A stretch of 64,000 nucleotides of DNA from Candidatus Zhuqueibacterota bacterium (GCA_029261995.1 JAJDAF010000030.1:62001-126000), one strand, 5' to 3'. Numbered from the stretch's first letter, positions 17,887-26,751 are shown. The notes: generated by a model not told the origin, from the sequence alone. Program-made: numbers and translations.

Positions 17887-18420
17887 TCAGTCCCGGGCTG
17901 CAAACAGAGCCAGCTCAAGCCTAGATTCATTCAGTTTTCTCCAAGTGTGCAAGTCGGACGGATCGATTATCTGCAGGCGCCGCGTTCCGTTTTGAATCTC
18001 GGCAACCATGAAGATCTCGCGCCCTGCTATCACAACCTGCACTCCGCGCAACCGGACCACATCGCCCGGCTGCAAGCGAAAGGAACCGGAATCAACAGTC
18101 CATTGCGGTCCGAGATAGGCCGCCATCACACCGTCATTTGTTTCAATCAGGAGTTGCAGCGCTCGGGAAAGCCCTTCCTTCAAAGCAACCGGTTCCACGA
18201 CAAAGACTTCGCCAGTGACCGTTTCCAGTCCCGGATAACGCTGCAAGTCACTCCAATGAACCAAATCCAAAGTCGGTGTAGAGTCGGCATCGAATCTGGC
18301 CAGTTCGCCCAAACCGCGGGCGTGGTCATGCGCACCAATCACACTCCTGCCAAGCCACCCGTTGGCGACAAGCAATCCACCTAACAAAAGAACCAGTCCC
18401 GTGATTCGCAGGCCGTTCAT
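17887..18420 (-). CDS. Hypothetical membrane-anchored protein with OB-fold-like C-terminal half
   Basis: A 177-aa protein starting at ATG 18420, chosen because GGAGGAAG precedes it at ideal spacing and a signal anchor (LRITGLVLLLGGLLVANGWL) follows at once. Residues about 65-155 are rich in beta strands (TVTGEVFVVEPV, DGVMAAYLGPQW, LQPGDVVRLRGVQVVIAG, IFMVAEIQNG) in the order typical of a small OB-fold barrel. No specific family is recognised. It lies between the NtrC regulator and the LysM gene in the same direction. Confidence 0.65.
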   Translation of the reverse strand: MNGLRITGLVLLLGGLLVANGWLGRSVIGAHDHARGLGELARFDADSTPTLDLVHWSDLQRYPGLETVTGEVFVVEPVALKEGLSRALQLLIETNDGVMAAYLGPQWTVDSGSFRLQPGDVVRLRGVQVVIAGREIFMVAEIQNGTRRLQIIDPSDLHTWRKLNESRLELALFAARD

Positions 18421-18598
18421 ATCTTCCTCCAGTAAATGCGTGGTCGTAAAATCGCATCGGTTCAGGCAAAGGCGATGCCAAACCACACCATTCAGGTAAG
18501 CGGCTTTCCACGACGATAAAAAACAATATATTATGATGAAATCAGGAGAATGGGAATTCTCAGAATGTGGCAGGCTACGTGTAAGATTTACATTCGGG

Positions 18599-19993
18599 TT
18601 ACGACCCTGGCGGGATCTCTTCGCGAGACTCATCCTCGAAGTACTTGTTCAGCTTGTTGTGCATGGTTTTCAAACTGATGCCCAGTATCTGTGCCGCTTT
18701 GGTTTTGTTATTCTTGGTCATCTCGAGCGTTCGAAAGATGACCTCTCGTTCAATCTCATGCAGAGGGCGGCCAAGCTCAATCTTGTTGCCATCGTCACCT
18801 TTCTTCTCTGAAAAGAACATGTGTCGTGGCAGGTGGCGAATCTCGATGGTATCTTCACGGCAAAGAATGACGGCGCGCTCCACCATGTTCTTAAGCTCGC
18901 GGACGTTGCCCGGCCAACGATAATTGCGCATCAACTCAAGGCATTCATCTGAAAACCCGGTAACTTGCTTGCCGTTTTTCTCATTGAACGTTTTTAGGAA
19001 CTGTTTGGTGATCAGCGCGAGGTCACTGAGACGCTGGCGTAGCGGCGGCAATTGAATATCCATGACGCTCAGTCTGAAATAGAGATCTTCACGAAGCGTG
19101 CCATCAGCCATCGCTTCCTGGATGTCACAGTTGGTCGCAGCAACCACTCGCACATCGACCGCGACTTCTTTCGTGCCGCCAAGCCGGCGGAAGCGTTTCT
19201 CTTCGAGCACCCGCAGCAATTTCGACTGGGTGTCTGCCGGCATCTCTCCCACCTCGTCGAGAAAGAGGGTGCCATTGTTTGCCATCTCAAAACAGCCGGG
19301 TTTCTCTTTCACAGCGCCGGTAAATGCACCTCTCTCGTGGCCGAACAATTCATTTTCCAGAATGTCCCGAGGAAACGCCGAGCAATTTATGGCGATAAAC
19401 GGCCCCTTTGCACGGCCACTTTTGCTATGGATGGCGCGAGCCACCAATTCCTTGCCGGTGCCACTCTCGCCCGTAATCATAACGCTTGCTGTTGTATCCG
19501 CCACCGCCTCGATGACATCGTAGACATCAAGCATCGCCTCATCGCGGCCAATAATCTCTTCGTACTGCGACATCGTTTTCAGACGATTTTCCAACTCGAG
19601 ATTCTTGACCACGAGTGCCTGGCGTTCAAGTGCTTTCCGAACCAGCGCCTTCAACCTGCGCGGCACGATCGGTTTCTCGAGATAGTCGTATGCGCCCTTT
19701 TGCATCGCTTCCACGGCTGATGCCACGGACCCCTCGCCGGTGATGATCACGATTTCGGCGAGCAAGCCTTCTTTTTTTGCGCCTTCAAGAACCTCCATGC
19801 CGCTCATGGTTGGCATCTTGAAATCCACCAGAAGCAGATGAAAGGTGCCTTCCCGAAGTTTCGCAAGCGCCTCCGGACCATCGTTAGCGATGGCGGTATT
19901 GTATCCTTCTTCCACGAGCAGATCAGAAAGGACTTCAGTCACATGTTTGTCGTCGTCGGCTATCAGAATGCTGTACTTTGGTGCAGTCGTCAT
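18599..19993 (-). CDS. Sigma-54-dependent response regulator (NtrC family)
   Basis: A 464-aa protein with three domains: receiver (residues 8-120, phosphoacceptor D57 in LLLVDFKMP), sigma-54 AAA+ domain (about 147-380; Walker A GESGTGKE 175-182, GAFTGA loop 222-227, Walker B LFLDEVGE 243-250) and a Fis-type helix-turn-helix at the C-terminus (NKTKAAQILGISLKTMHNKL). The intact GAFTGA loop means it should activate RNA polymerase-sigma54. It follows its histidine kinase by 9 nt. I found no convincing TGGCAC-N5-TTGC promoter in the window, so its targets are probably elsewhere. Confidence 0.95.
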   Translation of the reverse strand: MTTAPKYSILIADDDKHVTEVLSDLLVEEGYNTAIANDGPEALAKLREGTFHLLLVDFKMPTMSGMEVLEGAKKEGLLAEIVIITGEGSVASAVEAMQKGAYDYLEKPIVPRRLKALVRKALERQALVVKNLELENRLKTMSQYEEIIGRDEAMLDVYDVIEAVADTTASVMITGESGTGKELVARAIHSKSGRAKGPFIAINCSAFPRDILENELFGHERGAFTGAVKEKPGCFEMANNGTLFLDEVGEMPADTQSKLLRVLEEKRFRRLGGTKEVAVDVRVVAATNCDIQEAMADGTLREDLYFRLSVMDIQLPPLRQRLSDLALITKQFLKTFNEKNGKQVTGFSDECLELMRNYRWPGNVRELKNMVERAVILCREDTIEIRHLPRHMFFSEKKGDDGNKIELGRPLHEIEREVIFRTLEMTKNNKTKAAQILGISLKTMHNKLNKYFEDESREEIPPGS

Positions 19994-20002
19994 AAGTCAG
20001 TC

Positions 20003-21442
20003 CTATAGTGCATTAACCATGATGGTGGCGGTCGTTCCCCTGCCTACTTTGCTCTCCAGTTGCAGGTTGCCGCCATTCGCTTCAACTATTCTCTTGGTGA
20101 CCGGCAGGCCAATGCCGCTGCCATGCTTCTTGGTCGTAAAGTAAAGTTCAAAGATTTGCTGCAGCTCTTCTTTCGAGATTCCCGTGCCTTCGTCTTTGAC
20201 GGAAACCAGAATTTTATCTCGCTTAAGCCAGGTTCGAACCATGATCTTACCGCCATCGCTGCTGGCGTGGATGGCGTTGATAATCAGATTGTGCAGCGCC
20301 CGCTGCATCTGCTCCCGGTCAAGCATGACATCCTTCAGTCCTTTTTCGAGCCGGGTTTCAAGCTTGATCCCAGCCTTGCCGGCCTCGGCCCCGGCTGCCT
20401 GGCAAACGTTCGTGACCAGGCCGTTCAGTTCGAAACGCTCCTTCTGGGGAACCCCAGGCCGCACATAGTGCAGAAAACCCTGTATGATTTCGCGCAGCCT
20501 TCCGATCTCACGCTCAATGGCGTCGGCGTGCTTCAGAGTTTCAGCCTTGCCGCGGCCTTTTTCAATTTTGGTGCGCAAAACGTCAATGCTTATCGCCATG
20601 GCATGCAGCGGATTCTTAACTTCATGCGCCATGACATCCATAAACCGGGTTGTGGTTTTTATTTCGGAAACAAGATTGTTCTTTTTCTGAACCGCTGATC
20701 TCTGCACCGAGTCCAGTTGCTCCAGCCGCTGAAGCGCCTTGTTGACCTTGTCAAACACGGGCTTGAACTCACCATTCTTGCGTGCCTTGATTCGAAATGC
20801 GTATTTTCGCTTGTCGATGACATCCATAGCCTTCTCGACTTTGGTCAGCGGCGATTGGATGACTTTGGTCGTCATTAAAGAAATAAGAACCACCACCAGA
20901 ATTCCTACCATGCTGATCACAAATGTGCGTAAAGTAAAACTTCGGCGGGTTTCCTCGACGAGCGGGATGGGACGAATGCCGAGCACAGCGACGGTCCGCC
21001 CTGTTTGCGGCGGCCGCCAGTAGACCTCACGGTAACCCGAACCGTCAGAGGCCAGGAGTGCGAATTCACCGGGATCGGGCCGATTCGTGAATACAGCAAG
21101 AGCGTGCCTTGGGCGAACAGAAAGTGGATTCAGGCTGAAAACCACATCGCTGTCACCCGTGACAATGAAGAAATCCGCAGCCTCAGGAAACGGTATCAGG
21201 GAAGTCCGCAAAGATTCGCGCAATTCGAGCTGCAACTCGTCTGACATATGCTGCCAGTTCTCAGGCCTTTCCGTATGTGTATCGAGTGTATGGCGAACGC
21301 GCTCCGACAGTAGGAGAGCGCGTGAGTCCGCAAGCTGTTGTTCTATGACGGCAGTCCCCTTCAAGAAGTGGTAGCTGGAAATCCCGAAGGTGCAAATCAG
21401 CAAAATCGCAAGCAGAAGTAGTTGTTTGTGGAACGTTTTCAT
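20003..21442 (-). CDS. Membrane-bound sensor histidine kinase
   Basis: A 479-aa protein: TM1 (residues 8-27), a periplasmic sensor region (about 30-168), TM2 (173-194), a HAMP-like linker, the HisKA dimerisation domain with phosphoacceptor H273 (MAHEVKNPLH), and HATPase_c with N-box NLIINAIHASSDGG, G1 DEGTGI and G2 GSGIGLPVTKRI. Partner of the NtrC-type regulator 9 nt downstream. Start ATG 21442 was chosen over an upstream in-frame start at 21490, because a strong promoter would put transcription start at about 21498 and the predicted TM1 begins right after 21442. Confidence 0.95.
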   Translation of the reverse strand: MKTFHKQLLLLAILLICTFGISSYHFLKGTAVIEQQLADSRALLLSERVRHTLDTHTERPENWQHMSDELQLELRESLRTSLIPFPEAADFFIVTGDSDVVFSLNPLSVRPRHALAVFTNRPDPGEFALLASDGSGYREVYWRPPQTGRTVAVLGIRPIPLVEETRRSFTLRTFVISMVGILVVVLISLMTTKVIQSPLTKVEKAMDVIDKRKYAFRIKARKNGEFKPVFDKVNKALQRLEQLDSVQRSAVQKKNNLVSEIKTTTRFMDVMAHEVKNPLHAMAISIDVLRTKIEKGRGKAETLKHADAIEREIGRLREIIQGFLHYVRPGVPQKERFELNGLVTNVCQAAGAEAGKAGIKLETRLEKGLKDVMLDREQMQRALHNLIINAIHASSDGGKIMVRTWLKRDKILVSVKDEGTGISKEELQQIFELYFTTKKHGSGIGLPVTKRIVEANGGNLQLESKVGRGTTATIMVNAL

Positions 21443-21504
21443 CGTCTTGTTTGGTGTTGAGAAAAATGGCTGTGGCGTGTGCCAGGGCATGATTCAGACC
21501 CCAA

Positions 21505-21533
21505 AAAGTACATAGCCCCGGGTTAAATGTCAA
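21505..21533 (-). promoter_or_regulatory. Sigma-70 promoter for the kinase/NtrC operon
   Basis: On the minus strand, a perfect -35 TTGACA (21528-21533), 17-nt spacer and TACTTT -10 (21505-21510). It lies 63 nt upstream of the kinase ATG and supports the shorter start. It forms a divergent pair with the promoter at 21557-21585. Confidence 0.6.
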
Positions 21534-21556
21534 GAAGAAACCATCGCAGTTTTGAC

Positions 21557-21585
21557 TTGACTTCGTGGCTGCCCGGCGCTACATT
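21557..21585 (+). promoter_or_regulatory. Sigma-70 promoter for cobalamin adenosyltransferase
   Basis: TTGACT (21557-21562), 17-nt spacer, TACATT (21580-21585), followed by TG. The -35 sequence is tandemly duplicated (TTGACTTGACT, also at 21552). The ATG at 21622 lies 36 nt downstream. Confidence 0.6.
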
Positions 21586-21621
21586 TGATTACATTCCTGA
21601 GAAAGCAGCGAGGCATTGCCC

Positions 21622-22185
21622 ATGGCATTCCGAATTACGAAAGTATATACAAAACAGGGAGATGGCGGAGAAACCCGCCTCGGTGGCGGACAGTTGGTAC
21701 GCAAGGATTCAACCCGCGTGCGGGCGTACGGCGCCATTGATGAACTCAATGCAGTGCTCGGACTGGCTGTGGCCTTTGACCCGGCGCCGGAAGTCTCCCG
21801 GATTGTGTCGCAGGTTCAGAACGAATTGTTCACGGTCGGCGGTCAACTCTGCGTGTTGGTCGAGGACCAACAAAAGTGGCAGATGCCTGTCATTGGGCCG
21901 GCCAACGTTGAAAAGCTGGAAACGCACATTGACAGCCTGAACTCAGAACTGGCGCCGCTTGAGGACTTCATTCTGCCAAATGGCGCCAGGGCGGCGGTCT
22001 TCCTGCACCAGGCCCGCTGTGTTTGCCGGCGCGCCGAAACCCTGATTGTGGCACTCTCGGCCACCGAAAAAATCGGTGACCACCTTCTGGAGTACGTCAA
22101 TCGCCTCTCCGACTTGCTGTTTGTTTTGGCGCGCTACGAGAACTTCAAGCGCGGCGTCACGGATATCTGCTGGAACAAAAGCTAG
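21622..22185 (+). CDS. pduO: Cob(I)alamin adenosyltransferase, PduO type
   Basis: A 187-aa protein of the PduO/MMAB family, which makes adenosylcobalamin from ATP and cob(I)alamin. The N-terminal ATP-binding motif TKQGDGGETRLGGGQLVRKD is followed by RVRAYGAIDELNAVLGLA; FILPNGARAA, CRRAE and VNRLSDLLFVLARY match the conserved five-helix bundle. I chose ATG 21622 (GCGAGG upstream) rather than the TTG at 21616. No other B12 gene is in the window. Its presence implies a B12-dependent mutase, eliminase or reductase elsewhere. Confidence 0.92.
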   Translation: MAFRITKVYTKQGDGGETRLGGGQLVRKDSTRVRAYGAIDELNAVLGLAVAFDPAPEVSRIVSQVQNELFTVGGQLCVLVEDQQKWQMPVIGPANVEKLETHIDSLNSELAPLEDFILPNGARAAVFLHQARCVCRRAETLIVALSATEKIGDHLLEYVNRLSDLLFVLARYENFKRGVTDICWNKS

Positions 22186-22229
22186 CTGTTACCTTCCTTC
22201 TAACAAGTCCTGAACACGCCCAAGGAAAA

Positions 22230-23723
22230 ATGCAAGACACCACCATCTACTGGCTCGGCCTCGCTGCCTACTCGATATTTGTACTATGGATTGGCTGGCG
22301 CGGATACAAACGCCGGCACCTTGCTGACCAGCAAGTTAGCAACCAGGATAACCTGGATTTCTGGGCAGCGGGCCGGTCTCTCGGCGCCTGGTCAACCGGC
22401 CTCTCCATTTCCGCCAGTTTCATGTCCATTAGTTGGTCGTGTGTCTACGCTGTGCAGTTGGTATATTGGTACGGAGTCAGCTCGTTGTGGCTGCTGGCCA
22501 TCCCGTGGCTGCTGGTGATGGCGTGCTTTTATCTACTGACCCCCGCCTTTCGCCGGCTGGGGGCGTTCTCGCAACCGGAAATGTTGGCCCGCCGGTTTGG
22601 CCCGAAAGCGCGAGCCTATCTGGCGTTGCCTCTGGCATTTGTCTTCTTGGTGTGGGGAGGCGCCGAAATTTTCGCCGCGGCCCAAATCCTGGCGCCCATT
22701 TTGAAGGCGCCGTTTCACGCCATCCTGTTGGCGATCACTTTGGTTGTGGCGGGCTATTCCTTCCTGGGCGGCTTTGCCGCGGTTGTATCCACGGACAAAC
22801 TGCAATTTGCGCTGGTGGCCTTTTTCGTCGGCTGCATCGCGTGGGTTGCGGGAAATGCAGCTTTCGCCCAACAGGGCCTGAGTGGATTCTTGGCCGCGCT
22901 TCCAGCATCACCCAAAACCGGTGTCAGCGCTTTTCGGCTTTTCGCGGCCGGGCCTGCGCTGGTGGTGATGACCCTGCTTACCTATCTGCCTGGCTGGATT
23001 GTCGAAACAGACGTTTGGCTGCGTCTGCAAGCTGCGAGTTCAGTGCGGAAAGCCCGGCAAGGCGTGATTATCGCCAGCGTCAACTCGGTGATCTTCCTGG
23101 CGATTTTGCCACTCGTCATTGGCCTGACAGCGCTCTATCTCTATCCTCCGGTGGCTGGCGAGATTCCCGCGGCCCTGAATGACGGCGCCGCAATTTTTGC
23201 CAATCTGATCCGGGATTTTACGCCCCCGCTGCTCAGCGTTCTGCTCTTGGTCGGCCTGGCTGCTGCATCAATGTCCACCATCGATACCTGCAGCAACGTG
23301 ATGGCGCTTTCCTTGTCCTACGACTGGTTGGAACCGCATCTTGCCCGGAAAAACGAAAAGGTCGATCTGGAGAAGACGGCGCGCTTTGTGTCGCTGGGCG
23401 CGGTACTCATGGCCTATCTGTACGCGACCTTCACCGAGTCGCTGTGGGATATTTTTTATCTGTCCTCGGGCATTTTGACAACCACGGTCTTCCTCCCTAT
23501 CGTGGCGGTTTTCAAATCGAGCATCACCGAGCGACAGACAAAGCGCTCGGTTGTCGTTGGATTCACGGCCACGATCTCTTTTTACTTCCTGGAATCAAGG
23601 GGATTCTTGGAGTTTTTGGAGCCGGAGTGGCTGGCGGAGACAGGCTTGGGGTACATCGGCTGGGCTTTCGCCATGAGTTTGATCGCATTCTTGCTGCCGG
23701 ACAGACAGAGAGTGAGCGAATGA
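22230..23723 (+). CDS. Sodium:solute symporter family transporter
   Basis: A 497-aa polytopic protein with about 13 hydrophobic segments, beginning IYWLGLAAYSIFVLWIGWRG. SSS-family features include FWAAGRSLGAWSTGLSISAS, PEMLARRFGPKARAYL and the Na+-site region LAAASMSTIDTCSNVMAL. The start has AAGGAA 7 nt upstream. It follows the adenosyltransferase by 44 nt and may share its transcript. The co-transported solute cannot be read from the sequence. Confidence 0.88.
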   Translation: MQDTTIYWLGLAAYSIFVLWIGWRGYKRRHLADQQVSNQDNLDFWAAGRSLGAWSTGLSISASFMSISWSCVYAVQLVYWYGVSSLWLLAIPWLLVMACFYLLTPAFRRLGAFSQPEMLARRFGPKARAYLALPLAFVFLVWGGAEIFAAAQILAPILKAPFHAILLAITLVVAGYSFLGGFAAVVSTDKLQFALVAFFVGCIAWVAGNAAFAQQGLSGFLAALPASPKTGVSAFRLFAAGPALVVMTLLTYLPGWIVETDVWLRLQAASSVRKARQGVIIASVNSVIFLAILPLVIGLTALYLYPPVAGEIPAALNDGAAIFANLIRDFTPPLLSVLLLVGLAAASMSTIDTCSNVMALSLSYDWLEPHLARKNEKVDLEKTARFVSLGAVLMAYLYATFTESLWDIFYLSSGILTTTVFLPIVAVFKSSITERQTKRSVVVGFTATISFYFLESRGFLEFLEPEWLAETGLGYIGWAFAMSLIAFLLPDRQRVSE

Positions 23724-23779
23724 ATCATGCGAAGTCAGCAGAACATATCGCACCTAGCGTGATGATTTCCAAATAAGCG

Positions 23780-23846
23780 AACTCTGACAGGGTTTGATGT
23801 TGACCGTTTCAGGCATAAACAAAAGGGTCGAAACCCTGTCAGAGTT
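23780..23846. terminator. Large inverted repeat between converging genes
   Basis: Perfect 16-bp arms, AACTCTGACAGGGTTT (23780-23795) and AAACCCTGTCAGAGTT (23831-23846), with a 35-nt loop, between the symporter and HupE genes. On the plus strand the right arm is followed by TTGT. It could terminate transcription in both directions, or be a copy of a mobile palindromic repeat. Confidence 0.6.
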
Positions 23847-23873
23847 TTGTTCGGAAAATTAGAAATCGTGACA

Positions 23874-24989
23874 CTAGACCATCGGAATCTCAAGCCCCAG
23901 CGCGCGCTGAACGAACCACGCCAGGCCGAAGAACAAGATGACCGACGACAGTGCGAACACGATTCTGCGCTGATTTGGTGAGCGCGCCAGCCACATGATC
24001 GCAGGATAGCAAGCAGCCACGATCGCAACCTGACCCAACTCAACACCGACGTTGAAGGAAAACAGAGAAGCCACCAGACCCTCTCCCGGCAAACCAAGTT
24101 CGGCGAGCACGTTGGCGAAACCGAACCCATGCATCAAACCAAAAATGAATGCGATTATCCAGCGCTGCTCGTTGCCCTTCACAAAAAAATTCTCGACCGC
24201 GATGTAGACGATGCTCAAGGCGATGACGGACTCAACCAGACGGCCGGGGAGAATTACAAGCTGCAAGGCAGCCAAAACAAGCGTCAGGCTGTGCGCTACG
24301 GTAAATGCGGTGACCATCTTGACCAGACTGCTCATCCGGCCACCGATCAGAATCAGGCCAAGCACAAACAGAATATGGTCGTAGCCGATGAGAATGTGCT
24401 CAATTCCGAGCCAGACAAACTGCCGACATTGGGCAAACAGCGAGATGTCCGCGCCATCAAATGAGAATGTCTGCTCCGGATAATCTCTGGTGAGAATGGC
24501 CTGCAATGTCTCCGACCCGCGGGTAACCTTGACCAGGTTCTTGTGCCGCCGGCTCAACTCTGAAAAAATATCAATGCGCAAGTGCATTTTCCAGCCGAGG
24601 CGGGGCACGGACTGTCTGAATGTGAGTTGCGCGAATGTATTGCCAAGGCCATCTTCAGTCGGTTCAGCCCCGGAGGCGACCAACTCTATCCTCTCTCCCC
24701 AGTTCCTGACGATGATCTTCGGCAAGAAGTGGCTCTGAACCTGCGGCAACAATAGACTCAATTCGTCAGCGGAAACGACACCGTTGTCATCGGCGTCAAG
24801 CTCAAAAAGTTGTTCCAGATCCGTGATGTCCAAAACCAGCTTGCAGACGATTTCATTGCTGTCAGTCCGCAGCTCGACTTCAGTGTAGCTCGTATTCATT
24901 TCATGCGCAGCTACCGCGGCCACTCGTAGCCCGGCGAGACTGCAACTCAGACTCAGCACCAGAGCTGCCCGGCGAGTCATGTTTCTCAT
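23874..24989 (-). CDS. HupE/UreJ_2-family membrane protein with N-terminal EF-hand-like loop
   Basis: A 371-aa protein with a signal peptide (residues 1-28, AVAAHE), an extracytoplasmic domain (about 29-190) and a C-terminal block of about six TMs typical of the HupE/UreJ_2 family: GIEHILIGYDHILFVLGLIL, FTVAHSLTL, FGLMHGFGFA and FNVGVELGQ with conserved His residues. These are metal-permease-like. Residues 65-76 form a canonical calcium EF-hand loop (D65, D67, N69, S73, E76). Translationally coupled (ATGA) to cdaA. Substrate unknown; nickel/cobalt transport is known only for distant relatives. Confidence 0.8.
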   Translation of the reverse strand: MRNMTRRAALVLSLSCSLAGLRVAAVAAHEMNTSYTEVELRTDSNEIVCKLVLDITDLEQLFELDADDNGVVSADELSLLLPQVQSHFLPKIIVRNWGERIELVASGAEPTEDGLGNTFAQLTFRQSVPRLGWKMHLRIDIFSELSRRHKNLVKVTRGSETLQAILTRDYPEQTFSFDGADISLFAQCRQFVWLGIEHILIGYDHILFVLGLILIGGRMSSLVKMVTAFTVAHSLTLVLAALQLVILPGRLVESVIALSIVYIAVENFFVKGNEQRWIIAFIFGLMHGFGFANVLAELGLPGEGLVASLFSFNVGVELGQVAIVAACYPAIMWLARSPNQRRIVFALSSVILFFGLAWFVQRALGLEIPMV

Positions 24990-25774
24990 TGTTGTTCCGT
25001 ATTCAGTCTGAAGGCGTTGTTGAGGATGCTCTGGACTGAATCCTTGTCGAGGTCCTGAATGAGATGACCATCCTTGGCAATCGAGATTTTGCCGGTCTCC
25101 TCAGAGATAACCACAATGACGGCGTCAGACTCTTCAGCCAACCCGATAGCAGCGCGATGCCGGGTGCCGAGACTCGCATCAATATTCGTCGTCTGGCTGA
25201 GTGGCAAGATGCATCTCGCTGCCTCAATGACATCATTCTGAATAACGATGGCGCCGTCGTGCAGCGGCGACTTTGGACTGAAGATCGAACAGATTAGCGA
25301 TGATGAGACCTCGGCCTGAATCTGAACTCCCGTTTCCGTGATCGACTTGATCCCGGTATCTCGCGTCACGACAATCAGCCCACCATGCCTGCGGTTGGAA
25401 AGCTCCACTGCGGCACGAAGCACTTCTTCGAAGGTCTTGCTGCTGGAGACTTTGACGAAATATCTGATCACCCGGCTCTGGCCCACAAAAATTAACATGC
25501 GTCGCAGCTCTGGCTGAAAAACAATCACAAATGCGATGAGCCAGACGGTTTTCAGGTTGTCGAAAATCCAGGTCATGGCACTCATGTTGAACAAACGCGT
25601 GAGCAGCGACACGATCAAGATGAGCACAAGACCAACAAACATCTGTGCCGCGCGCGAACCGCGAATAAAGTAGTAAAGCTTGTAGAGGATGACGGACACG
25701 ACTAAGACATCAAGAATATCGAACAAGGTGACCTTGATGAATCCAATCTGAAACAGAACGAATTGCTCACTCAT
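24986..25774 (-). CDS. cdaA: Diadenylate cyclase CdaA
   Basis: A 262-aa protein with three N-terminal TMs (about residues 14-35, 43-60, 75-88) and a DisA_N cyclase domain carrying the catalytic DGA (173-175, SPLHDGAIVI) and GTRHRAA (203-209) motifs. It makes c-di-AMP from two ATP, a messenger for osmolyte and wall homeostasis. Here it lies between folP (9 nt upstream) and the HupE-like gene (ATGA overlap). A folP-cdaA pairing is seen in other bacteria; the cdaR/glmM partners are not adjacent. Confidence 0.95.
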   Translation of the reverse strand: MSEQFVLFQIGFIKVTLFDILDVLVVSVILYKLYYFIRGSRAAQMFVGLVLILIVSLLTRLFNMSAMTWIFDNLKTVWLIAFVIVFQPELRRMLIFVGQSRVIRYFVKVSSSKTFEEVLRAAVELSNRRHGGLIVVTRDTGIKSITETGVQIQAEVSSSLICSIFSPKSPLHDGAIVIQNDVIEAARCILPLSQTTNIDASLGTRHRAAIGLAEESDAVIVVISEETGKISIAKDGHLIQDLDKDSVQSILNNAFRLNTEQQ

Positions 25775-25783
25775 TGGCTTGGT

Positions 25784-26626
25784 TTAGTTAACGGTCACGT
25801 GAACAAGATGGTCGATAATCGCGGCAGCCTGCTTGGCTTCCTGGACATCATGCACCCTGAGGATGTGGGCGCCGCGCAAAATGGCCACAGTGTTGATTGC
25901 CACGGTCGCGGCCAGACATTCCTGCGGCTGGCCGCCAACTATCTTGCTCAGAAACGATTTCCGCGACGCGCCAAACAAGATGGGGCAACCCAGGTCAACA
26001 AAGCTGTCGAGATTCGCGGTGATTTGATAGTTGTCGTCTACCCGCTTTCCAAATCCGATACCGGGGTCCAGCACAACGTTCTCTTTGTGGATGCCGCTTT
26101 CATGAGCAAATTGCAGCCGGCTTCTGAAAAACGCCAAAAGCTCGACCACGACATCATCATATTGGGGATTGACCTGCATGCTCTTAGGCTCGCCCTTCAT
26201 GTGCATAAGAATCACGGGGACGCTCAATTGTGCCGCCAGCGTCGCCATATCAGGATCGAATTGTAGCGCGCTGATATCGTTGATGATCGCCGCGCCCTCG
26301 CCAAGGGCCTGTCGTGCCACCACGGCCTTGCAGGTATCCACAGACAGCGGAACGGTGGTTTCCTTAGCCAATTGACGAATGACCGGCAGGATGCGTGACA
26401 TCTCCTCATCAGCCGCAACCGGCTCTGAGCCCGGACGTGACGATTCGCCTCCTATGTCCAGAAAATCAGCTCCGGCTTCAACCATGTTCAGAGCAGCATC
26501 CACCGCCTCGCGGACGGTGGCTCGGCGGCTTCCCGCAAAGAATGAGTCGGGCGTGCAATTGACGATGCCCATAACGTGAGTCCGGGCACACAAGTCGGAT
26601 GTCACGCTACCACAAACAAGCTTCAC
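25784..26626 (-). CDS. folP: Dihydropteroate synthase
   Basis: A 280-aa DHPS joining 6-hydroxymethyl-dihydropterin pyrophosphate to p-aminobenzoate in folate synthesis. Motifs: MGIVNCTPDSF (residues 19-29), DIGGESSRPG, INDISA, LDPGIGFGKR and GASRKSF. I chose the GTG start at 26626, preceded by GGAAGGGGA. A longer in-frame reading from 26743 would run through the ftsH terminator at 26644-26689 and is therefore rejected. Confidence 0.92.
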   Translation of the reverse strand: MKLVCGSVTSDLCARTHVMGIVNCTPDSFFAGSRRATVREAVDAALNMVEAGADFLDIGGESSRPGSEPVAADEEMSRILPVIRQLAKETTVPLSVDTCKAVVARQALGEGAAIINDISALQFDPDMATLAAQLSVPVILMHMKGEPKSMQVNPQYDDVVVELLAFFRSRLQFAHESGIHKENVVLDPGIGFGKRVDDNYQITANLDSFVDLGCPILFGASRKSFLSKIVGGQPQECLAATVAINTVAILRGAHILRVHDVQEAKQAAAIIDHLVHVTVN

Positions 26627-26643
26627 ACAAGGTCCCCTTCCAG

Positions 26644-26689
26644 AAAAAAAGAGAGCTGAGGCGGCAGGTATGTGCTGCCATCTCAGCTC
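26644..26689 (-). terminator. Rho-independent terminator after ftsH
   Basis: On the minus strand, GAGCTGAG-at-GGCAG, 7-nt loop, CTGCC-gc-CTCAGCTC, then TC and seven T residues (+ strand A-run 26644-26650). It is 63 nt beyond the ftsH stop and ends 18 nt before the folP start, so it separates the ftsH and folP units or limits read-through into folP. I saw no good promoter after it. Confidence 0.85.
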
Positions 26690-26751
26690 TTCGTTTAGCA
26701 AGGTATCTTCAGGAAACGCTCCGGCATGCCACTCACCGGACAATTTGAGAC

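Noticed and set aside
18599-21442. Sigma-54 promoter near the NtrC-type regulator
   Set aside because: I scanned upstream regions of neighbouring genes for TGGCAC-N5-TTGC and saw no acceptable match.
26627-26743. Longer folP reading frame from 26743
   Set aside because: It would translate the ftsH terminator hairpin and adds nothing conserved; the GTG at 26626 has a good ribosome-binding site.
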